Part shown: positions 23,409-34,045 of the stretch, piece by piece
Layout: every line of letters starts with the position of its first letter
Position numbering within the stretch: the stretch's first letter is position 1
NCBI GenBank assembly: GCA_037892935.1
Contig: JAYXKI010000005.1
Span: 868,001 to 932,000 of the forward strand
Direction: 5' to 3'
DNA: 64,000 nucleotides
From: Phlebopus portentosus
Taxonomy: Eukaryota; Basidiomycota; Agaricomycetes; Boletales; Boletinellaceae
Program-made: the position numbers and the translations under genes
Notes under the pieces: model-generated
What the model was told of the DNA's origin: nothing
The model's database searches: none
Seen by the model: only the letters and a program-made list of their open reading frames with translations

Positions 23409-26400
23409 ATGTCAGCCCTGGCACATGTGCTGGAGGTAGTTTCCTTTAATTATGAATAAGTTACAGAAACATCTGAAGTATGATTTATTCTTTCCAGTAT
23501 AGCAAGTCGGGCCGAGCAAAATGCAACGGTCCGCCTCCTTGTAAGGGTACAAGCATCGACATGGGTGCTCTTCGCTATGGCCAGGTTTCACTGGGAGACT
23601 ACGGTGAACAGGTCAAATGGAGACATTGGTATGTTATATATCTTGAGACTTCTTCGAGGCTTCTAGCTTACTCGCCAAATTCAGGGGATGTGTTACTCCA
23701 GCTATTTTACGACAACTTGCCATTGTGAACCTAGATCATGTCCCGGGGTTCGGTAGCTTGAAGTACGCTGACCAGGCCAAAATAAGACGCGCCATTGCGC
23801 GCAAACAAGTTGATCCAGAGGACGTGCCTGCTTCAGCTAAGACACTTGCATTACCCCCGTCTGCTCGACCCTCGAACTCGAACTCGCAAAGTGGAAAGAG
23901 AAAAGCGTCTTCAACAACGGGTCCAAGCTCGTCACAAGCTTCGAGTTCGTCGCAAGCACCGGCTTCCCAACGTTCCAGTGGGCTAATGCCCAGCGACGTC
24001 ATTGAGGTTGTAGACGATGAGGACGAACCAGAGTCGGAGACTAGGGATGAACTATACTGTGTGCTAGGGACGCAGGTTGTTGGCGTGCAATACTACACTG
24101 GTGAGCACGAAACTAGAATACATTCTGCATATATTAATTCCGAATCAGGAATGGTTGGCCCCGGTGAGGAAGTTCGACTTGAAAGAGAACCTCACAATCA
24201 ATATGACAGGTGCGCTCTTTCGATGATTCAATGAAGAACTGTGTTCAAGCAACATCGTACAGATGGGCCATCCGGGTTGGGAATATAGCTGGTGCTCAAG
24301 TGGGGCACTTGCCTCGAAACGTCGTTTCAAGATTAAGTCCATTGCTTGACCGGAATTCGATAAGTGTCGAAGGGATAATGGTGAACGGAAACTGTAAGTA
24401 TCGAGTTTATTCTCAAGTGTAGCAAACGTTTCTCACCCGCAGCTTCAGTGAGTAGAAGGAAAGTGTACAACATGCCAATGTAAGACGCATACCTTTACGT
24501 GGATCTGTGATGCTCATGATATACAGAACGATCAAAATCTACGGCGCCTCTGACAAGCGCAACGAGCTTGAGCCTCTCCTGGTTTGGGCAACGCCAGGTC
24601 AACGTGGCTTTCCTCCCGCAAGGCCCGATGGCTCTCGAGATATTCCGGGTTTATCTGCAGCACCTCGGACCCACACTTATGCATCATACACCGATAGTCA
24701 AGTGGCCATTCCTCCCGGATACAAATTAACTCCTGAAGAGGCGAAGAAGCTTCTAGCCCAGCGAGAACAGCTGACCGAGGCGATGCAGAAGGCAGCGGAA
24801 CTTAGGTCCATTCTGGGCAGCCTGGAGAAAGTGGACGACGAGAATCGCAGAAACTCCGTTCTAGATACTTTATGTTCAGCGGAGGATGTCATGAATTTAC
24901 CTGAACATCCAAATCCACCTGGATTGGCGACAGGGGATCTAACTGTCAATCTGCTCAAGCATCAAGTAGGTTCCCTTCTGCCTACCTCGTGGATGGAACG
25001 CCTGATCTGTTTGTCAGATTCAAGGCCTCCAGTGGTGCGTTGACAAGGAATATCCGAAGCTTCCTACGAAAGAGTCGGACAAACCAGTCCAATTCTGGCA
25101 AGTCAAGAGAACAGCCAATAGGGTATGTCCGACCGATTTTAATCATTTCTCTTAGTCTAACCTTTCTTCCTGACAGACTTACTATTTTAATCGTAAGTAA
25201 TATACAATACATCTACTTGATTCCTTCTAACATACATATGTAATTAGTTGCAACGAAAACGCCACAGGAGGCCGTTCCCGTCCTTGGACGAGGGGCGCTT
25301 TGTGCAGATAGCATGGGTTTAGTGAGTCTGCATAGCATCTCAAACCTTTCATACCTGACAGATCCTCTAGGGAAAAACACTTACCATGCTTGCGCTTATT
25401 CTCGCCACTGAAAGCGATGTACCGTCAGATTATTCGCGAGCGACACTGATTGGTAAATCTTTTGAGTCCAGATATACACATCATGCTAACATATCTGAAG
25501 TGGTCCCTCTCTCATTAATCTCGAACTGGGAGGGACAGATCAACGAACATTGCAAAGAGGGTGCTCTCAGCTATCATGTCTATTACGGTGCAGGTCGATC
25601 TGTCGATCCAAGTCAGCTGAAAAAGTACGATGTTGTTATCACGACCTATCAAGTTGTAGTCAGCGAACACACCGGAGGAGCAAGGAACGGATCATTCGGC
25701 CCTTCGAAACGACAAAAGACAGGGTCAGGTTTATTCGGCGTGCCTTGGAAGGTCAGCAGGCGCGCCACCTAGAAACAGCTATGTAAGGAAGACTGATGCA
25801 CGTACAGCGCGTTATCCTTGATGAGGGCCATATCATCAGAAATCCTAAAACGAAAATGGCGAAAGCCGTTTCCGCGTTAGAAGCTCAGCGACGCTGGGTA
25901 TTGACAGGAACTCCGATCGTGAGTTGAATAAAGCGTCATCTTACTTCTTTTTTCACGTCTTATCTGTATTTTTAGATAAACACCCCAAGGGTGAGTACAT
26001 CCCGAAAATGTTTTTAATGATTTTTTTGACTTCGTATTCCTTAGGACCTCGGTTCAGTCCTCTCATTCCTGCAAATATGTAAACCCCTGGATAGCGAGGA
26101 TTTCTTCAAGCGCTTGATTATGCGACCTTTGAAGGATGGGTCACCTGAAGGCTATCAACTGCTCCGAGTAAATTCCCCTGCTTATAAATTGATAGACATC
26201 TTTGATCAATTCCCCGATAGGCATTGATGAGTCAAATCTGCATCCGGCGTACGAAAGAGGTACGTCTCTGCTTTGACATTATCATATAGACATTGATAAT
26301 TGAATGCGTCATAGATGCACGGCAGCGACGGAAAGCCCCTTGTTCCTCTTCCAGGGGTAAGTCTATCTGGCACTTGTATGCAAACTTGCTTCTCAATCGA

Positions 26401-28507
26401 CGCGGTTAGATCGAGATGATCACCATTCCCGTCAAACTAGAACCTTCAACAAGGGTAAGTGCCACATAATTTCGTGCTTCGGCTTTGAATAACCTATGTC
26501 AAAAGGAGCTCTATGACAAGATAGAGGACTTGTCTAAACAGAGATTCCAAAACCTGATGGATGAACAGGGCAGCATGATTGTAAGCGGTTCTGAATATGC
26601 GATCCGAACTTCAAATGACGCTTTATTCGAAGGTCTCCTCGCACATCCTGAGCATGCTTACACGGCTTCGTCAAGTTGTCCTACACCCTGGCTTGATTCC
26701 CTCGAATTATGTACAACAGATGCTGGAATCTCTGAACGAGAACAATCTTGACAAGCCAGGCGCTCTCATCAAGGTGACGCCGGAACTGAAGCTCCGTCTT
26801 CAGGCAACTTTAGCGCAGCTGATAGAAGATAGTGAGGTGAATGTGATATCTGCTATCCTTCTATTTCAGTTCTGACGGGTAAAAAAGGAGTGTCCGATAT
26901 GTTTTGAGGTGCTGAATGACCCGAGAATTACGGGCTGTGCGCACGCGTTCTGTCTGGAGTGGTGAGTGCTCAGGGCTTGATATCGCAGTCATGATCTAAT
27001 GTTGTTACTAGCATAACAGAGATCATCGCAAGAGATGCAAGATGTCCAATGGTATCGCTTTCACTTTCCCGTTTTTTTCAGCACCACTTCTTACCGTTAC
27101 CACGAAAACAGGATAGAAGACAAATTACCATGGCAGACCTTGTAGAACCTGCACCCCCAGGTTCTCTTGTGGAAATGTCATCAACTCATGAAGCAGAGGA
27201 TACTGAACTACGCACTGGGTCGTCAGCGAAAATCGAACAGCTCCTGAAGCTACTTCAATTGACTCCAGACAACGAAAAGTCGCTGGTCTTCTCTCAATTC
27301 ACGTCATTCCTGGACAAGGTATCCTTTCCTTACGAATGATCCTCTTATAATGAACGGCTAACGATGTTCTCAAAGATCGAGAGCGTTTTGAGTGAAGCAG
27401 GGTAAGGTCTTTCCTCCTCATTTCAATCATAAGTTCGACTCACTATCAATTCCCGTAGCATACCATATGTGCGGTTTGATGGGAAGATGTCTGTGAAGGA
27501 GCGACAAGAGACTCTTGAACGGTTCAATGTCCCTCTCGATGAGGACGAGATAAACGTCAGTCAAACACAATCTCGTCGGTCGCCTCCGCCTTCTTCCGCC
27601 CCATCGCGTTTTAAGCAAAGAGAAGAAGATCAAGACTATCGTCGTCGATAGTGATATAGAGGATGACAAGGATGAAGACTTTACTAATAGCCGGGACAAT
27701 GAGTCGGACGATAGCTTCTTGGATGACGATCTAAGCGCTTGGACCAAAAAAACCAAAGGAAAGGGGAAGGCTAAAGTGAAGGCAGCGACTTCCAAAGCGA
27801 TTAGCAACGGCGGTGCGATTCCAAAGGTTATGCTTATTTCCCTGAAAGCCGGATCCCTCGGGCTCAACCTTACCGTTGCCAACAACGTATGTCTGTAAGT
27901 TCCTCTTCTGTATGGGATGTAGGCCGTGCTTATTTTGTTCCCGCCTTCAACTTAGGATGGATCCGTACGTCTCTTTATTTGAGTGCTGAGAAACCTATCG
28001 CTGATCAAAAAGTAGTTGGTGGCAGGAAGGTATAGAAAGTCAAGCCATTGACAGATGCAACCGGTGAATAACGGCCTTCAGACGATTCTCAGACAGCTGC
28101 TGACAAAATCGGTTTCTCTAGCATCGGACAAAAGAAGACCGTTCACGTCTATCAGCTCATTGCTGAAAACACCGTAGAATCAAAAGTCATCGATATACAA
28201 GAAAGGAAGAAGAAATTAATCAATGAAGTCCGTACATGCATCCAATTCTCTTCCAATTACTCAGGAGCTCACGATGATTATCCATTCTTTTTACTCAGGC
28301 TTTCTCAGGTATAAAGAATGCCACCACACAAAGACAGAAAAGGGAGGCTCGTATGCAAGGTATTGACTTGCTCTCTCTTTGATTATATGCACGATGTTTA
28401 CCTGGTTGCATTGCGTAGATTTGATCGAGCTCTTTGGTTTGCGTCAGCAAGCCGCGAGTCAGTCGCGGTCTCAGACAACTTTGGACCGGTTCGGAACGTC
28501 TGCCTAA
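23409..28507 (+). CDS. PARP-finger/HIRAN/SNF2/RING protein, HLTF-Rad5-like translocase, 1151 aa
   Basis: I resolve 31 exons (3456 nt, one frame): 23409-23435, 23498-23628, 23684-24100, 24149-24209, 24263-24393, 24443-24479, 24527-24965, 25018-25121, 25177-25192, 25248-25321, 25371-25452, 25501-25751, 25808-25918, 25976-25990, 26045-26167, 26221-26259, 26315-26356, 26410-26454, 26506-26580, 26633-26836, 26888-26961, 27012-27051, 27112-27318, 27376-27401, 27459-27555, 27623-27894, 27956-27964, 28013-28063, 28122-28227, 28299-28359, 28419-28507. Domains in order: PARP-type zinc finger (C18, C24, H52, C55); HIRAN (VLGTQVVGVQYYTG to NIAGAQVGHLPR) that binds 3' DNA ends; SNF2 ATPase with DSMGLGKT, DEGH and TGTPI; a RING finger (CPICFEV, GCAHAFC, CPMD) inside the helicase; helicase C with SLKAGSLGLNL and RIGQKKTVHVYQ. 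HLTF/Rad5 proteins remodel stalled forks and ubiquitinate PCNA. Exon 25-26 junction is the least certain. Confidence 0.9.
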
Positions 28508-28771
28508 AGCGGGATGCTTCGGGCTTATTTTACACGGCTTTGCGTAATACTTGCTTCTTGCCACGTTGATTGCTATGTCTTGCCTTTCCTATCGCACAAA
28601 TATCAGAATGATCGTACTGGATAAAGGTTGCGAAGGCTGGATATAAAAATGGATCTCAAGAACACTACACACGTATATAAGACAACAAAGCGAGACATAT
28701 GATTTGCGACCACGCTTCCTAACAAGCACATACACCACGGTGAACAGCGTTGTGACAAAGTACTTGAATGA

Positions 28772-29711
28772 TCAATGGCAAGCCATGCCTTTATCGTCTG
28801 AAGTACCAGACAGTATCCCATCTACGTCCATCTGTCCCCCTAGGTAGTAATGTCCAATGGCTGCGCCCAGTACTACGGCGAGGATGAGGTATGCCTAGAA
28901 TGCAAGATAAGATGGTAAGAAATCCAAGTACTTAGTCGTGGTCGTCATCAAGAAGCGCGACAAGGTGATGAACGTACGTTGTAAGTCATGAAGATGAGCA
29001 TGAGGAAGAACGACAGGAAGACCTGAGCTCCATACAGTACAGCGCGAAGCGCCCGCGCAGGCGGCGATACGCGCGCACTTAGCAATGACAAAAGCAATCA
29101 GCAATATTCTTCGACAGGAAGGGAGGGAAGGAAACGTACAACTGCACGCCCTTTCGAGCCCGCGAAACAGAAGAACCAGTCAACAACCCGGCGTCTTCAT
29201 CCGGGGACGCACTAGCAGGACTCGGGCTCCTTCGCAATGCGCCACTAGTACTCACCCCTGGCCTCCCCTTGTTCTTCCCGTTGGAGTTGGTGAGAATGGA
29301 GCGCGCGACGGACCGATCGACTCTGCGCGCGAAGAAGCGCAGCCATTCGTAGAAGACCCCGAGCGCGACGATTGCGAAGAAGGAGAGGACGAAGGAGGCG
29401 TGTGAGCGGATGCTGATAGATAGATGCTCTTTAAGTTGGTCCTTCTTTCATCTTTTGATGGAGGAGGACGTACTGCCATTGAGGAAAGACGATACAAGTA
29501 TCGATGATCTGTGTATTCCTACGCACGCACAACGAAGTCCAGCATTAGCATTAGCTGGGACGCAAGACACGTTGTGTCCAGTCGACCAGACGCACCAAAG
29601 CATATTCATCGAGCACTTTCCGCCCATGTCCATCCCTCCGTGTCCACCATGGTCCATATCGGGCATCCCATGGTCCATACCTTCATGTCCGCTATGGTCA
29701 AAGTGGTTCAT
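28772..29711 (-). CDS. CTR-family high-affinity copper transporter, 218 aa
   Basis: Five exons on the minus strand: 29596-29711, 29474-29518, 29140-29412, 28978-29077 and 28772-28894 (657 nt). The extracellular N-terminus is Met/His/Asp-rich with repeated MDH and GGM motifs that bind Cu(I). TM1 follows SWHIRS-like WHIRSHAS and reads FVLSFFAIVALGVFYEWL. A cytosolic loop of about 75 residues leads to TM2 with the MxxxM copper-gating motif (MLIFM). TM3 has the GxxxG packing motif (GAAIG). The end is GMACH, a Cys-His tail as in many CTRs. Such proteins form homotrimers in the plasma or vacuolar membrane and import Cu(I). It is convergent with the HLTF-like gene, with 264 bases between stops. Copper-responsive elements could not be assigned with confidence. 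Confidence 0.94.
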
Positions 29712-30522
29712 CGTCGTCGTTCAAAAGCAGGCTGAATGTCTGAAGGAGGAAGATGGATTGATGGGAATCAGAGAGTATAATATATTCACCGGCTCACGCA
29801 TTGTCGGAGACCGGCAGTGCGGCTGGCTGCCAACCGGAAATATTTGTTTGAATTCCAGAAGTAAATGTACACAATCGATACACACACAGACACAAGTATC
29901 CGCTGAAAAAGATTCCAGTGCAAACGATCAATGCGTTGCCAAAGAAAAAAACACTATCCTACACAGAGACAACAAAAAAAATATACCACTCGAAAAATGC
30001 CGGAAAAAAAAAATAGAGAAGTCGAAGAGAGAATACTTGAATGCGAGAAACCGATGGTAAGTTAACTGTAACTAATAATATGTTATATGATGAGTTGGTG
30101 AGTTCGGTACGGGATTGGTGTGGGAAAGCATACTAAAGCAGATATTGGGGGTCCGAAAGCACGAGCAAGCGATATTGGACATTTTTGAGATAGCAATAGG
30201 CAAAGGGGACACGGGCAGTGCGCAGCAGACTGCTCCTTGCTTTAGGTTAGTTAGGGACCAGTAAGACACAGGAGTTTGAAACCGAAATGAAAAGCAAACC
30301 GAATTGCAAGGCGAAAGCAAGGCGGACACAACGGGATGGAAAGCGAAGCGGATGGTAAGGCACAATCAGTTAATCTACGAAAGCGATGCGATGAGGTTTG
30401 GGGAGCGAGACAAGGATGAAGTAACAATGAGATCGGAAAGAGAAGGAGGCGGAGAGAAAGGTAAATCATAAGTCGTTGGTCCAGGATCTAAGGTTCGCTT
30501 GTATCTACCGCATTCAAGGTGC
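29712..30522. other. Intergenic CTR / HMG-box gene
   Basis: About 0.8 kb containing the promoter of the CTR gene and the 3' region of the HMG-box gene. Purine- and A-rich tracts occur around 29940-30060. Open frames here show no protein similarity and are taken as chance. Confidence 0.5.
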
Positions 30523-32436
30523 TTATACAGGCCCTGACCCAGCTTCGTTGAAGTACGACGACAACCAGGCATCCTCGTTTTGCATTTGCGAATCATTCGC
30601 GTTAGACGCAGCAGCACTTAGTGACGAGAAATCGGCCATCCCGATTTCACCTATGTCGAAAGGATCACTCTTCCACGGTGTCGCAGATACCGGCGTAGGA
30701 GGAACACCTGAGAAGAATCCTGTTGGAAGCTCTTCCTCGCATTCTCCTCCATATTCGTCGAAAGTCGCAGAGTGGTGGTTGAGGCGTCACCGCTCGTCGA
30801 TCCGAATCCAAAACTATCGTGCCCTCCGTAATCGCTAAAGGAGGGCAAGCTCCACGCAGATGAAGCCGTATCCGTATTAGACATCGAGTCCGAGAATCCC
30901 ATACTTCCAAACGCATCTTGATTAGAGCTAGATGCACAAAGATTCGTAGCGCCGCCAAAGTCAAACAATCCCGGTGCCAGAGGCGAGGTTGCCGAAGAGG
31001 ACGACTCAGGTGGACTCGGCAAGAAGGACGAAGGAGCACATCTCTCAACCAACGTCGCAGGTGCACCATCCTGTACGTGCTCTGCCGCCATAACGCGCTC
31101 TCCGTTCGCAGATGCCTCTTGCTCATCTAGAAGAGTGTTCCCGACTTCCTTCCCTGCAGACAGAAGATGGCCAAGTGAAACATCCAATTGAACGAATGGT
31201 TCCAAGAACAAAGCCTCTTTGCTTTCTTGCTGAGCCTGATCGTGCGAGTTTGAGAAGGACGAATCTTGCTCTGCATGCGGATTCGCAAGATGACAGTCGT
31301 ATTGATCATCCAACATACCAGCAGATTCGTCGAGTGGAATGCTGACGAGTCCGCTGAAGTCGAATACATTCGCCTGCGATGCCCTATCAACACAGCCAGG
31401 GCTCGGAACGATGTTTCCAGAGGGCATCTCAAATTGCTTGAAGTAACGTCAGTTGCGCAAAAGGTATATCAGAACATTGAAGTACGTACATTCGGTTCGG
31501 AATCTGTAGCTTCAGAAGGAAATGCCTTGTTGATGAACGCTTCAATATCACTCATGCTAGATATGCCGTATTTGGACCAGTCAATGGGACCATCCGAAGA
31601 CGAGCCTGAGGCCATCGGTGCATCCACCAACATCGCGCTATCTGGCTGGGACGGTGTCGCAACAGACGACATGATCGATACGCTTTGTTGATCAACATCA
31701 CTTGAGCATGTACTGAACTGAACTTCTGAAGTCGCTGGCACGGAGACGGAGGTCGTAGCCAATTCTCCTTCCGACAAAGTCAAGTCGATGGTGGATGAGG
31801 AAGATGTGTCTTGAGGTACCACATTGACGACTCATCATCAATTGAAACGCTCATCGTCTCAGGCGATGGGCATTGAGAGATGGGAGGTGACGGTCCAAGA
31901 TCAGCGAACTTGATGAAGGCAAGTTTCTGAAGAACTTCAATCGTCGGCCGCGACATCATGAATGGCGGAAGATAGCCAGCTCGCATGTTCCTTTCAACCT
32001 CCTTTCTCAACTTCGCTGCCTCCCGATCGCGAGCCTTCTCCTGCTTCTTCCTCTCTCGCTCGCGTTCCTTTTCCTCCTTCTTCTGTGGCTTGAAGACGTA
32101 GTCTGGGAACTCCTGCGCGTGTCGCTCCTTGCTGAGGTTCGCCTGATGCTCGAAATGCTTGCGGATATCGGGGCTCTCGTTGGCCCATTGAGTGCCCAAG
32201 ATCTTTGAGAGTTGCGACTGCGGCGTTCCCTTGAGCTCGGGCTGTCGTTCAAGGAGATCATTGAGTGCCCATGCGCGATAAAGGATCCACGCGTTCTGAG
32301 GACGCGGCGGCTGAGGCGCGTCGTCCTTCTTCTTTGAAGATTTTGGGCTGCTCGGAATGTTGTAAGGCTCAATGACGACGTGCGTAAAGGGGTTGTAACG
32401 AATGTCTGAGCGCGCAACGCGCTCTGGGCCGGTCAT
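30523..32436 (-). CDS. HMG-box transcription factor (MATA_HMG type), with apparent frameshift(s)
   Basis: Minus strand, ATG at 32436 and stop at 30523. Residues about 45-120 form an HMG box: PRPQNAWILYRAW, then SQLSKILGTQWANESPDIRKHFEHQA and HAQEFPDYVFKPQ, close to basidiomycete Ste11/mating-type HMG regulators that bind bent AT-rich DNA. A Lys/Arg/Glu-rich helix follows, then a long Ser/Asp-rich region suited to activation. An intron at 31437-31489 is clear. Near 31780-31830 the frame must shift by one missing base to keep reading into SSSTIDLTLSEGE; no GT-AG intron with the right length was found. A second frame change near 30747-30790 can be explained by a 44-nt intron, after which ELPTGFFSGVPPTPV continues to the end. 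Length would be about 605 aa. The upstream GTGAGT near 32535 suggests a 5' UTR intron. Confidence 0.82.
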
Positions 32437-33358
32437 CGCGCGAGGTCCGTCGTGGACGTCGTTGTACAGAGTGCGATGAGAAAAGAGGGAGATGGGGAGA
32501 AGATGTAAAGGGAAACGCGGCCGTATTGGGCGACTCACGCGACGAAGGCGCCGTTGTCGATGATGGCGGGACGGCCGACGCGAAGATGAGCGGAATGTGA
32601 TGATGGTGAGGAGAAAGAAGGAAAAAAGAAACTCGATTAAGCGTCGTTCACGCACGGGAGCTATGTGACTGTAACGGTCAGCGTATTTGCAGTTGTTTGG
32701 CTCAGAGACCGTCTCTCATTTAAATGTGAAAAACGGAATGCAGTGCTTTCATTTTATGGCCATTGCACTAATACAGGGCGTACTACGTGGTACTCTCTCG
32801 AGGGTTTTCTTAAGTGTTGACAACGAATTCACCAGTGTTTTTTAAGAAAAACTCTCAATACGGATTTTCGCCCAATTTCAAAATCCATTTCAGCCAGATA
32901 AAAAATATTTCGTTCCGACGATCTCAATCCACTGAGTATAAACATCAGTACATCCATGCATCTGCTGCGGTAGGCTGACCACCCTTTTATAGCAGGGCAG
33001 GGCAGGCCCATGTATAACTTTGGCCCGTATCAGACTCTCATGGAAAATGAGCCACATCCTGTACACTCAAACACTCGTTGCCTCGTTCAGTCGCATCCTT
33101 ATTGACTGTCGCCATTTGGAAGGCGAAACAATGAAAGTGCCCTGGACACCCGCCACGAGGCAGTTCAAGCACCGCTCAGTCCAATATTAGTTCTGATCCT
33201 GCACGTGGATTCAAGAAAGCTGATAAACAGGCTCAAAGTTGTTGATACTTTCGCTGTGAGTTTATCTGTTCGGCTGGGGAATTGAATAGCGAGAACAGAT
33301 GATTGGCGATGATGGTTTTGAATAAGAGAGCATATCTGTTGCATTCAGTGCTGGATGA

Positions 33359-33397
33359 GTCACAGGAAGTCACAGATCGTCACGAGTCACGGGTCAC
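33359..33397. promoter_or_regulatory. Phased cluster of five GTCAC motifs
   Basis: GTCAC occurs at 33359, 33369, 33379, 33386 and 33393: spacings of 10, 10, 7 and 7 bases. Three copies on one face of the helix and regular spacing suggest a binding array for a bZIP or related factor. This is inference from spacing only. Confidence 0.35.
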
Positions 33398-33945
33398 GAA
33401 TCAGATGGCCGTGATCGTCTGATTTCTACTTTGGGCAATAAGCTTGTCACGTCAGCTTTGCGCATGCCGGTCGTCGGAGACTGGCTGCTTTGTATCGATC
33501 AAATCGAGCTGCGTCGCTCACATCGCTTCCGCTCTCTCGGAGCAACCATGAGGTCTCTCGGCATCTTTTCACCTCTTCATGCCGAATAATCCCAAGCATC
33601 ATCCCGCATCACTTGGCGAACTCGGACACTCTCAAGGTTCACTCGGCGCATCGTCTCTCAGGCGTCTCGTTTTCTCCGACGACTCTCAGACCTTCTATGA
33701 GATCGATATAACAGCGCGAAGATGCTTTTTTTTAATTTCGTGGTGGTGAACTCTGTCTCAAAGCATCCAACGGAGTAACTAAGCCGAGCGGCGACTGTAC
33801 CATCAACGCAATCGAGTTGATTCTTCACATGTGCCACTGCATCTTTTGTGAAGGGTTGAAGAATGGAGCTATTAGTACCACTCTGCCGCGGCACCCCCAC
33901 TACATCTCATCGCGAGGCTTTAACGTCATCTTGCAAGCAAATGGA

Positions 33946-33953
33946 TATATAAG
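33946..33953 (+). promoter_or_regulatory. TATA box of the CBM12-DM9 gene
   Basis: TATATAAG lies 100 bases before the ATG at 34046, leaving room for a start site about 30 bases downstream and a CT-rich leader. A strong TATA box suggests regulated rather than housekeeping expression. Confidence 0.6.
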
Positions 33954-34045
33954 TGGAAGCTCGAGCCCTCAATGCCATCTCTGCAACTGATCTCTTCACT
34001 TTGTTCATCTTTGAGCCATCAGTAACTTTTCGAGAGACTATCATC

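Larger units (their letters stand above)
32437..34045. other. Long divergent intergenic region HMG-box / CBM12-DM9
   Basis: About 1.6 kb between two divergent genes, unusually long for this gene-dense part. It contains a cluster of GTCAC motifs at 33359-33397 and a TATA box at 33946. No open frame is convincing. Long upstream regions are common for HMG-box regulators and stress genes. Confidence 0.5.

Noticed and set aside
27556..27622. Frame change in the helicase-C part of the HLTF-like gene
   Set aside because: A 67-nt intron with donor GTCAGT and acceptor AAGAG joins the two frames, and the total length is then a multiple of three.
29410..30060. 216-codon open frame opposite the CTR gene
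   Set aside because: It is largely antisense to the CTR first exons, then runs into low-complexity A-rich sequence. No family resemblance or splice structure.
30747..30790. Second frameshift in the HMG-box gene
   Set aside because: A 44-nt GT-AG intron explains it. It is short for this genome, so this is kept as the preferred but not certain reading.
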